Positions 1 through 6,330 of a stretch of 16,816 nt of DNA are shown piece by piece. The translations under genes were made by a program, and so were the position numbers. Position 1 is the first letter of the stretch. Each line of letters begins with the position of its first letter. The notes beneath the pieces were generated by a model that had not been told where the DNA came from, did not search any database, and saw only the letters and a list, made by a program, of their open reading frames with translations. Origin of the DNA: CAYVUI01 sp964454745 (lineage in GTDB: Bacteria > Planctomycetota > Phycisphaerae > Sedimentisphaerales > Anaerohalosphaeraceae); NCBI GenBank assembly GCA_964454745.1, contig CAYVUI010000101.1, positions 1 to 16,816 on the forward strand. The letters are read 5' to 3'.

Positions 1-122
1 TTTCATATTCCAAACACCTGAAAACGGGTATTTTCAATCGGAAGTAGTATAAATGGATTTCTACTGATCCTGGTGGTTTTTTTCAGGTTAATGATTATGG
101 ATATGGCATCATCATTGATGAT

Positions 123-956
123 ATGAGTAAATACGGGTATGACTTTTACCGCCCATTTATTCCGATAGATAGTTTTTGTTTCCATCCTAAGGAAGATAAT
201 TACCATACACCTGACAAAAACAACCCTGTAACTTTTATGATGCGAAAAAAAGACCCAGCGAATATTCTTATAAAAGATGGAAAGGATATACGATTTGAAA
301 TATATCCTCAAGAGAAAAGCATTAGTCTGCTTAGAAAAGAATGGATTAATGAATATGGCCTCAAGCACGACGGAACAACCTTACAAGATTATATTGATAA
401 TAATGAAATTGATTTAAAGTATAATCAATATCATCAGGATATCTTATTGACAGCATCTTTGGACGGTAATACGTGTACTGTTAAATTAAAAGCTTTGGGT
501 AAAGGCAGTGGTTTCGTAGAAACAAACAAGTATCAATATCATGTTACAAATAATAATTACATTCCAGAAATAATATACACTCTTCAAGAAAATGCTGATA
601 TTGAAGATTATTACTGTGTTAAAGGGCGTGCCGGAAAGTTATATTCAAAATTTCGTATAAGGATAAAAAGATTAAAAGGTAGAGTCACTATGTATATAAA
701 TTATATTACAAATCCTGAAGGCCAGCCAAATTTTGATGAAGACTGGATTTATCAGGATGCTGTGAAAAGATATCGAGATAAGGTGAAAAAGGAAAGAGAA
801 CAGATAAAGAGCCAGGCTCGGCGGAGTAAGAAAGAAATAACAGAACAAGAGGTTCTTGAAAAAATAAGTGGTATCTTACAGCGAAAAGAAGAAATTGTCC
901 AAGAACATATCGATCAGAATATTGTAAAGCAAAAAGCACGGAGAAACCAAAAATGA
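123..956 (+). CDS. Unidentified 277-residue protein, probable 5' disruption
   Basis: I do not recognise this family. The visible product has no signal peptide or membrane segment. It has a mixed, probably beta-rich body, a GRAGKLYSKFRIRIKRLKG stretch around residues 168-186, and a highly charged, Lys/Arg/Glu/Gln-rich helical tail from about residue 216 that may form a coiled coil. The ATG at 123 lacks a good Shine-Dalgarno sequence. The same frame stays open and protein-like back to a TAG at 45-47, with no ATG, GTG or TTG in between. Frame 2 reads protein-like from position 2 to a TAA at 50-52. Dropping one T at 50 would join the two into a continuous protein, so this may be the 3' part of a longer, frameshifted gene that began before the window. 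The region is AT-rich, unlike the genes after 2900. The function is unknown. Confidence 0.6.
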   Translation: MSKYGYDFYRPFIPIDSFCFHPKEDNYHTPDKNNPVTFMMRKKDPANILIKDGKDIRFEIYPQEKSISLLRKEWINEYGLKHDGTTLQDYIDNNEIDLKYNQYHQDILLTASLDGNTCTVKLKALGKGSGFVETNKYQYHVTNNNYIPEIIYTLQENADIEDYYCVKGRAGKLYSKFRIRIKRLKGRVTMYINYITNPEGQPNFDEDWIYQDAVKRYRDKVKKEREQIKSQARRSKKEITEQEVLEKISGILQRKEEIVQEHIDQNIVKQKARRNQK

Positions 957-1061
957 AATATGAGAAAATACAGCCGGTAATCGAATAGAGTTTAAAAACA
1001 TGACCACAGTATAAAAACAAGATAAAGTACATGGCACCATATTTTTATTAAGAAGACACAA

Positions 1062-2588
1062 ATGATTTTTAAAAAGTACAAAGGTATGAATTTAATAGAG
1101 TTGCTGGTGATTGTCTCCATGCTTGCTGCTGGATTGGGAGTGTCATCTTACCTGGGTGAGAAATTTGGATGTATTGGTTTTCTTATTGGTTTTCCAGCGG
1201 GATTTGTCATTGTTATAGCAGTAATTTCCGTTCTTTATATTATCTTAGACACAATAGGAGAATTGAATTTTAATCGCAAAAAGAAGCTAAATCAATTTAG
1301 TCAAAAGCTTGAAGCCGTTAAGCTGCATTTACGCTTCGGATATATCAAGGATAAAAACCTGGACTATATATTGGCCCAGGCAGACCTGGATTTGGGTAAA
1401 ACGGAGTCAATCGACCTTTCGTTTGCGAATATTACTGACCGAAGTTTGGATCACTTTGCATGCTGCAGTGAATTGAAATCACTTGATCTTGCACATACAC
1501 GAATCACTGACCAGGGATTGGAAAAGTTAGCTCATTTTAAGAAATTAGAGTCTATTGACTTTTCATTTACGAAAATAACTGGCAGTGGATTATGTCATTT
1601 GAGCGGTCTCACAGAACTGAAAAAACTTACTTTTCATGGGTGTAATAAGCTTAATAATAAGTACATAAAAAATATCTGCAATCATAAGAAGCTACAGGTT
1701 CTAAATTTTAGTTTTTCTGCTCTTAGAGATGAAGGGCTTTTGTCTCTAAACAACTTGCCTTCTCTGAGGGAATTAGAAATACATGCCTGCAAAATAACCG
1801 ATTCTGGATTGAGTAATATAGGAAAATTTGTGACTTTAGAGAAATTAGATATATGCAGGAACAAAATTACAGGAAAAGGTTTAAGGCATTTGTACCCGCT
1901 GCATAAGCTGAAGGAGTTGGAATTAAGGGAGACAGCGGTTACTGCCCTGGATGATAATTTTCAGAAAAAACTATCGAGTTTATGTAGTTTGTACTTTCGG
2001 GGTACTAAAATTGATGATGCCTGTTTGGAGAAAATACAGGGCTTGAAGAATCTCAAATGGCTAAACCTCAAGCACACAAAAATAACGGATCAGGGATTAA
2101 GCTATGTAAGTAATTTAGCGAATCTTGAACAGCTATTTTTACCCAGACAGATTACAGGAAAAGGCTTGGCTAATCTTAAAGGTCTGGTCAACTTGAAAAG
2201 ATTGAATCATAAACATTATTCTATCAGTAATGACGAAATGAAGTATTTAGGAGATTTAACGGGGCTGGAGGTATTTAAGTTTAATTTGAAAAAAATTTCA
2301 GATCAAGGTATTGCTCATTTGCAGAATTGCACAAAGCTTACTTCTCTTAATTTATCATTGACAAAGATCACAGATCAAAGCATGGAATCAATAAGTCAAT
2401 TCAGCGAACTGAAAAATTTAAACATTTCTGGCACAAAAGTGTCACCATATTCAATCCAGTATTTAATAAAATTGACAAAATTAAAAAGACTGTTCCTTTC
2501 TAAAAAGTTTTCTGAAAAAGATAAAAAAGAATTAGAAGCACATTTACCAGGTTGCAGAATATCAATATGTTTTTTGTTTGAGGAATAA
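1062..2588 (+). CDS. Membrane-anchored leucine-rich-repeat protein
   Basis: The 508-residue protein opens with a short basic segment and two hydrophobic stretches (about residues 9-31 and 36-62), then a linker. From about residue 114 to near the C-terminus there are 15-16 leucine-rich repeats of roughly 24 residues, with the pattern LxxLxLxxTxITDxGLxxLxxLx. The TKITDQGL style resembles the RNI/GALA-like repeats common in planctomycetes and their relatives. The repeats probably form a curved binding surface, with the membrane segments as an anchor. The start GMNLIELLV, with Gly8, Met9 as +1 and Glu13 as +5, matches a type IV prepilin cleavage motif. A second hydrophobic segment follows, which pilins lack, so processing is uncertain. 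The upstream AGAAGA is a weak ribosome site. A small membrane protein follows after 5 bp, so the two are probably co-transcribed. The binding partner is unknown. Confidence 0.85.
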   Translation: MIFKKYKGMNLIELLVIVSMLAAGLGVSSYLGEKFGCIGFLIGFPAGFVIVIAVISVLYIILDTIGELNFNRKKKLNQFSQKLEAVKLHLRFGYIKDKNLDYILAQADLDLGKTESIDLSFANITDRSLDHFACCSELKSLDLAHTRITDQGLEKLAHFKKLESIDFSFTKITGSGLCHLSGLTELKKLTFHGCNKLNNKYIKNICNHKKLQVLNFSFSALRDEGLLSLNNLPSLRELEIHACKITDSGLSNIGKFVTLEKLDICRNKITGKGLRHLYPLHKLKELELRETAVTALDDNFQKKLSSLCSLYFRGTKIDDACLEKIQGLKNLKWLNLKHTKITDQGLSYVSNLANLEQLFLPRQITGKGLANLKGLVNLKRLNHKHYSISNDEMKYLGDLTGLEVFKFNLKKISDQGIAHLQNCTKLTSLNLSLTKITDQSMESISQFSELKNLNISGTKVSPYSIQYLIKLTKLKRLFLSKKFSEKDKKELEAHLPGCRISICFLFEE

Positions 2589-2593
2589 TCAAT

Positions 2594-2866
2594 ATGACAG
2601 ATATTACAAATAAGAAATTATTATATTTTAAAGGGTTTCTTTTCCTGCTGGGCGGAATTTTGTCATCCGCAATACTTCTTATTGAACATCCAAGTCTCAA
2701 AGTTGCCGTATTGCTCGGTGTCTCAATATGGTGTTTTGCAAGATCATATTATTTTGCTTTTTATGTCATTGAGCATTATGTTGACAGCAGTTATAAATTT
2801 TCAGGATTATGGTCTTTTGCGGTATATTTGTTTCACAAAAAGAAAAAAAGAAATAAAGGTACCTGA
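2594..2866 (+). CDS. Small membrane protein of unknown function
   Basis: This 90-residue protein is predicted to be integral to the membrane. Hydrophobic segments cover about residues 10-28 and 34-57, with a possible third near 68-80, followed by a basic Lys/Arg tail. The start is supported by GAGGAA about 9 bases upstream, lying inside the last codons of the leucine-rich-repeat gene, so translation is likely coupled to that gene. The stop codon TGA at 2864-2866 lies inside the 20-bp repeat AAAGGTACCTGACCCCTTTA, and the last two codons (Gly-Thr) are repeat sequence. The present C-terminus may therefore have been created by insertion of the repeat. The family is not recognised. It is AT-rich like the two genes before it. 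Confidence 0.6.
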   Translation: MTDITNKKLLYFKGFLFLLGGILSSAILLIEHPSLKVAVLLGVSIWCFARSYYFAFYVIEHYVDSSYKFSGLWSFAVYLFHKKKKRNKGT

Positions 2867-2874
2867 CCCCTTTA
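2855..2874. repeat. 20-bp dispersed repeat, copy 1
   Basis: AAAGGTACCTGACCCCTTTA occurs here and, identically, at 9394-9413. The ends can pair (TAAAGG at 2854-2859 with CCTTTA at 2869-2874), giving a small hairpin. It covers the stop codon of the small membrane protein, lies 26 bp before the sulfatase start, and coincides with the change from AT-rich to GC-rich DNA. Confidence 0.75.
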
Positions 2875-2900
2875 ATTCAAATTGGGAAGAGTAGGTTGAG

Positions 2901-4445
2901 ATGAAACGCAGGGAATTTTTGAAACAGGCGGCTTTTGTGACAGCCACGGCTGCGATAGGCGGTTGTTTTGAGGGCGAGACTGCCAAAAAAGGCCGGCCGG
3001 CTGGAAAGGCGGGCGTGAAAGGGGGCCCGAATATCGTTTATATCCTGGCCGACGACCTGGGCTACGGCGATTTATCGTGCCTCAATGAGAATTCGAAGAT
3101 CCAGACGCCCAACCTGGACCGGCTGGCGCGGGAGGGCATGATTTTTACCGATGCGCATTCGAGTTCGTCGGTCTGTACGCCGACGCGGTACGGGATTTTG
3201 ACCGGGCGGTACAACTGGCGGTCGCGGCTGAAGAAGGGGGTGCTATATGGTTACAGCCGGCACCTGATCGATCCGGACCGGATGACGGTGGCGGATTTGC
3301 TCAGTGAGCACGGCTACCATACCGGGTGCATCGGCAAGTGGCACCTGGGGTGGGACTGGGCGAAAAAGGGCCCGGAGGCTGAGGATGTGGACTATGCCGG
3401 TCCGGTGAAAAACGGGCCGGATGCCAACGGATTTGACTATTATTACGCCCATAGCGGTTCGCTGGATATGGCGCCGTATGTGTACGTGGAGAACGGGCGG
3501 GTGACGGCACAGCCGGACCGGGTGACCGAGAATAAGGACGAATACGGCTGGTGGCGGAAGGGGCCGACCGGGGCGGATTTTCGGCATGAGGATGTATTGC
3601 CGAACTTTACACGGCGGGGGGCGGCGTTTATCCGGGACCGCGCGGCGACGGGCGAGCCATTTTTTTTGTACCTGCCGCTGGCGGCGCCGCATACGCCGAT
3701 TCTGCCTTCGGAGGAGTTCCGCGGCAAAAGCGGGATCAATCCCTATTGCGATTTCGTGATGATGGTCGATGACTGCGTCGGCCGGATTCTGCAGGCGATT
3801 GATGAGAGCGGGGTACGGGACAATACGCTGATTATTTTTACGTCGGATAACGGCTGCTCGCCGGAGGCGAATTTTGAGCTGCTCCACGACCAGGAGCATT
3901 CTCCCAGCTATGTCTTCCGCGGGCACAAGGCGGATATTTACGAGGGCGGGCACCGGATTCCGTTTTTGGTGCGGTGGCCGGAGAGGGTCCGGGCGTCTGC
4001 GCGGTGTGATGATACGGTGTGCCTGACGGATTTGATGGCGACGTGCGGGGATCTCCTGGGGGTCAGGCTGCCCGATGACGCCGGGGAGGACAGCTTTAGT
4101 ATGCTGCCGGCACTGATGGGGGCCGATATTGGCCCGATCCGCGAAGCGACGGTGCATCATTCGATCCAGGGCAATTTTTCGATCCGGCAGGGCAAGTGGA
4201 AGCTGGACCTGTGCCCGGGTTCGGGGGGGTGGTCGTATCCCAAACCCGGTCAGGAGCCGGAGGGTTCGCCGCCGGTTCAGTTGTATGACCTGAGTGTCGA
4301 TGTCGGCGAGACGAATAACGTGCAGCACAAATACCCGGAGGTTGTCAAGCGCTTGACCGACCTGCTGCAAAAGTATGTGGACCAGGGCCGAAGCACACCC
4401 GGCAGGGTGCAGGAGAACGAGGGCGAGACGCCGATTTTTCTGTAG
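2901..4445 (+). CDS. Type I (formylglycine) sulfatase, Tat-exported, likely lipoprotein
   Basis: This 514-residue enzyme of the alkaline-phosphatase-like sulfatase superfamily hydrolyses sulfate esters, most plausibly on sulfated polysaccharides. The N-terminus MKRREFLKQ is a twin-arginine motif, and IGGC ending at Cys22 fits a lipobox, so it is probably exported folded and lipid-anchored. The mature domain starts with PNIVYILADDLGYGD, where Asp51-Asp52 are metal ligands. Cys92 in SVCTPTR is the residue expected to be converted to formylglycine (C-x-P-x-R), so a maturase must exist elsewhere in the genome. Further family motifs are SDNG at about 315-318 (metal) and GHKADIYEGGHR in the conserved active-site lysine region. 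Length is typical of the family. There is no strong Shine-Dalgarno sequence next to the ATG. No carbohydrate gene cluster adjoins it directly, so the substrate cannot be named. It is GC-rich, unlike both flanks. Confidence 0.95.
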   Translation: MKRREFLKQAAFVTATAAIGGCFEGETAKKGRPAGKAGVKGGPNIVYILADDLGYGDLSCLNENSKIQTPNLDRLAREGMIFTDAHSSSSVCTPTRYGILTGRYNWRSRLKKGVLYGYSRHLIDPDRMTVADLLSEHGYHTGCIGKWHLGWDWAKKGPEAEDVDYAGPVKNGPDANGFDYYYAHSGSLDMAPYVYVENGRVTAQPDRVTENKDEYGWWRKGPTGADFRHEDVLPNFTRRGAAFIRDRAATGEPFFLYLPLAAPHTPILPSEEFRGKSGINPYCDFVMMVDDCVGRILQAIDESGVRDNTLIIFTSDNGCSPEANFELLHDQEHSPSYVFRGHKADIYEGGHRIPFLVRWPERVRASARCDDTVCLTDLMATCGDLLGVRLPDDAGEDSFSMLPALMGADIGPIREATVHHSIQGNFSIRQGKWKLDLCPGSGGWSYPKPGQEPEGSPPVQLYDLSVDVGETNNVQHKYPEVVKRLTDLLQKYVDQGRSTPGRVQENEGETPIFL

Positions 4446-4465
4446 AGACGATTAGGATTGTAAAT

Positions 4466-4500
4466 TCTGCGTTTATTCGCTATTTTTTAAGAAACGCAGA
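4466..4500. other. Hairpin after the sulfatase gene
   Basis: TCTGCGTTT at 4466-4474 and AAACGCAGA at 4492-4500 are perfect 9-bp inverted repeats with a 17-base T-rich loop, starting 20 bases after the sulfatase stop. A discontinuous T-rich stretch follows. It could act as a weak terminator or 3' stabilising structure, or be part of a dispersed intergenic repeat. No classical U-tract abuts the stem. Confidence 0.5.
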
Positions 4501-4573
4501 TTACACGGATTTTAGTGATTTTTTGATTATAGGAAATAGCTAACGGCACATTTTATTAAGCCAGGAAAAATGC

Positions 4574-4948
4574 ATGAAATGTCCAGAATTTATTCCAGAT
4601 GATATTGCGAAGAAAGCGATAATTTTTGACTATGAAATCGCATGGAGACGAAAAGAACTGTTAGAATTACTTCCCTATTTGGAAAAGATAAAAAAAGGAA
4701 TATTAGGTGGTATTGTTTATACTTATAAAGACAATCAAGTGGATACTCGAGGTGCAGGCGGTGCAAACTGGTACACAGAACTTAAGAAGGATGATACCGA
4801 GGATAGTCATGCCTTGAGGTCCATTAATGAAACCTATGAATATTTAAAAAAATTGCCTGAGAATGATAATTATATATTTTCAATAACTTTCTTGGATAAT
4901 CTAACATTTGAGGAAATGTGGAAATTAAAATTTTCAAAAGATAGCTAA
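4574..4948 (+). CDS. Small orphan protein, immunity-protein-like
   Basis: This 124-residue soluble protein has no signal peptide or membrane segment. CAGGA at 4562-4566 sits about 7 bases before the ATG and supports the start. The N-terminal half looks helical (residues about 8-45). A GGIVYTYKDN strand follows, then an ANWYTELKKDD segment, a helix and a final beta strand (NYIFSITFLD). This alpha/beta outline, with a Gly-Gly motif and conserved-looking NWY, reminds me of polymorphic-toxin immunity families such as Imm40, but that is a pattern impression and not an assignment. No toxin gene is next to it. It lies in an AT-rich patch between two repeat-like intergenic stretches, so it may be an acquired orphan. 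Function is otherwise unknown. Confidence 0.6.
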   Translation: MKCPEFIPDDIAKKAIIFDYEIAWRRKELLELLPYLEKIKKGILGGIVYTYKDNQVDTRGAGGANWYTELKKDDTEDSHALRSINETYEYLKKLPENDNYIFSITFLDNLTFEEMWKLKFSKDS

Positions 4949-4992
4949 AGCTGCCTGAAACCTTTAATTAGAACTTCAATACCTTCAAGTTC

Positions 4993-5042
4993 TTCGTGGT
5001 GAGTATTTTTCACCATAGAAGCTCATGAAGGACATGAAGAAA
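4993..5042. repeat. Hairpin plus degenerate GAAG-type short repeats
   Basis: TGGTGA (4997-5002) and TCACCA (5010-5015) form a 6-bp hairpin. Three degenerate 8-9-base units follow (CATAGAAG, CTCATGAAG, GACATGAAG), directly before the ribosome site of the monooxygenase gene. From memory, this layout resembles the dispersed CTTCGTGGTGAAA-type intergenic elements seen in many environmental bacterial genomes. That link is unverified. Confidence 0.45.
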
Positions 5043-5055
5043 AAAAGGAGAGATT

Positions 5056-5346
5056 ATGGCGAAGTTGACGATAGTTGCGGATATTACCGCGAAGGCGGAC
5101 AAGGTGGAATTTGTGAAAGCGGAGCTGGAGAAGCTGATCCCGACGACGCGTGCGGAAGAGGGATGCCTGCAATACGACCTGCACCAGGACAACGGGAACC
5201 CGTCGCATTTCCTGTTCTTTGAGAACTGGCAGACGCGCGAACTATGGCAGGCGCATATCAACGCGCCGCACCTGCAGGCGTATCTCGCGGCGACGGAAGG
5301 GGCGATCGAGGCGTTTACGGTTTATGAGATGACGCAGGTTGGATGA
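5056..5346 (+). CDS. Antibiotic biosynthesis monooxygenase (ABM/YgiN-like) family protein
   Basis: This 96-residue single-domain protein belongs to the dimeric alpha+beta barrel ABM family. Family marks are the opening strand MAKLTIVADITAKADK, the central EEGCLQYDLHQDN segment, FLFFENWQTRELWQAH, and a C-terminal AHINAPHLQAY...VYEM. Members of this family, such as YgiN, oxidise quinols or other small aromatics without a cofactor, or serve as small binding proteins. The exact substrate cannot be read from sequence. AAGGAG lies about 6 bases before the ATG, one of the best ribosome sites in the window. It stands alone: the next gene starts about 135 bp downstream. It is complete and GC-rich. The ABM family call is secure and the catalytic role is inferred. 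Confidence 0.88.
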   Translation: MAKLTIVADITAKADKVEFVKAELEKLIPTTRAEEGCLQYDLHQDNGNPSHFLFFENWQTRELWQAHINAPHLQAYLAATEGAIEAFTVYEMTQVG

Positions 5347-5355
5347 GATTTGTTA

Positions 5356-5441
5356 CTCCACCCTCGACTTCGCTCGGGCAGAGGCCTCGGTTGTCTCGCG
5401 ACAGAATTCTCGCTCGACAAGTGGAGGCGGCCTGCGGCAGG
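5356..5441. other. Structured intergenic stretch before the ABC ATPase gene
   Basis: CTCCAC (5356-5361) pairs with GTGGAG (5421-5426), and TCGA (5364-5367) can pair with TCGA (5414-5417), giving a loose stem about 70 bases across. Inside is TGTC/GACA around TCGC, and next to it CCTG/CAGG at 5431-5441. It has no clear U-tract. It looks like a degenerate intergenic repeat and not a terminator. No promoter was convincing. Confidence 0.3.
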
Positions 5442-5481
5442 GGCTGGATTTGATTTTTACATACTTTGTGAATAAAATGGG

Positions 5482-6258
5482 ATGACAATGATTGTTGAAT
5501 GTGATCGGGTTTGTTTTGTTCGCGGGGGCAGGGAGATTCTCCGGGATGTATCGTGGAAGATCGAGCCGGGCCAGCACTGGGCGCTGCTGGGTGCCAACGG
5601 TTCGGGCAAGACCACGATCCTGAAGCTGATTACCGGCTATGAATGGCCGACGAGCGGGCGGGTATCGGTGCTGGGCAATGCCTACGGCAGTTGCGCGGTG
5701 GGCGAGGTTCGCAAAGAGATCGGCTGGGTCGCGCCGAGCCTTTCGGTGCGGATACCCGGCCGGGATACGGCGCTCCGTGTGGCGGTGTCCGGCATCGAGG
5801 CGTCGATGGGGTTGTATCGTGCGTATACGGATGAGGAATACGGCCGGGCGCGGGCGGCGCTGGAGATGCTCAATTGCGGGGATTTTGCCGGGCAGGCGTA
5901 CGGCACGCTCTCGCAGGGGGAAAAGCAAAAGACGCTGATCGCGCGTGCGCTGGTCAGCGGGCCGCGGCTGCTGGTGCTGGATGAGCCGTGCTGCGGGCTG
6001 GACCCGGGGACGCGGCAGCGGTTTCTGGATGATATCGGGCAGATGCTGGATTGGCCCGATGCGCCGGGGGTGATCATGGTGACGCATCATGTCGAGGAGA
6101 TTCGTGAGTGGATTACGCATGTGCTGGTGATTCGTGAGGGGCGGATCCTTGCCGGCGGGCAGACGCAGGCGGTATTGAACGATGAGGTGCTCAGCCGGGC
6201 CTTTGATTGCGATTGCAGGGTAGAGCGCAATGGCGGTGGGTATTCGCTTCGGATTTGA
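5482..6258 (+). CDS. ABC transporter-type ATP-binding protein (ModF/YlmA-like), no adjacent permease
   Basis: This 258-residue protein is a single ABC nucleotide-binding domain. Walker A is GANGSGKTT at residues 37-45, the signature LSQGEKQ is at 143-149, Walker B is LLVLDEP at 163-169, and the H-loop is in VTHH around 200-203. The overall style (PGQHWALLGANGSGKTTILKLITGY) resembles the ModF/YlmA subgroup, whose members are often encoded without a permease and whose transport role is unclear. No membrane or binding-protein gene adjoins, so it may work with distant partners or in a non-transport role. Two possible starts exist, ATG at 5482 and ATG at 5488. GGGAT just upstream sits slightly better for the second. 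It converges with the minus-strand hydrolase-like gene 72 bp on, with no obvious terminator between them. Confidence 0.92.
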   Translation: MTMIVECDRVCFVRGGREILRDVSWKIEPGQHWALLGANGSGKTTILKLITGYEWPTSGRVSVLGNAYGSCAVGEVRKEIGWVAPSLSVRIPGRDTALRVAVSGIEASMGLYRAYTDEEYGRARAALEMLNCGDFAGQAYGTLSQGEKQKTLIARALVSGPRLLVLDEPCCGLDPGTRQRFLDDIGQMLDWPDAPGVIMVTHHVEEIREWITHVLVIREGRILAGGQTQAVLNDEVLSRAFDCDCRVERNGGGYSLRI

Positions 6259-6330
6259 TAATTCGCTCTCGGGAGGTTTTTGGGGGTGACAGAAAATGTT
6301 CCTGGGGGGGAGTGTTTCTTTATCTATGAG

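Noticed and set aside
4057..4068. GGGGGTCAGG in the sulfatase gene as a third copy of the dispersed repeat
   Set aside because: It shares only a short core, lies within conserved coding sequence and lacks the flanking AAAGG/CCTTT arms.
3243..4370. 375-residue open frame on the minus strand inside the sulfatase gene
   Set aside because: It is antisense to a clear sulfatase with all family motifs. The product is Arg/Pro/His-rich low-complexity sequence, typical of the mirror frame of GC-rich coding DNA.
5353..6120. 255-residue minus-strand frame opposite the ABC ATPase gene
   Set aside because: It has Arg/Pro-rich composition and no recognisable motif, and the plus strand carries every ABC motif.
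5482..6258. A molybdate transporter operon
   Set aside because: Only the ATPase is present. No permease or binding-protein gene adjoins, so the substrate cannot be inferred.
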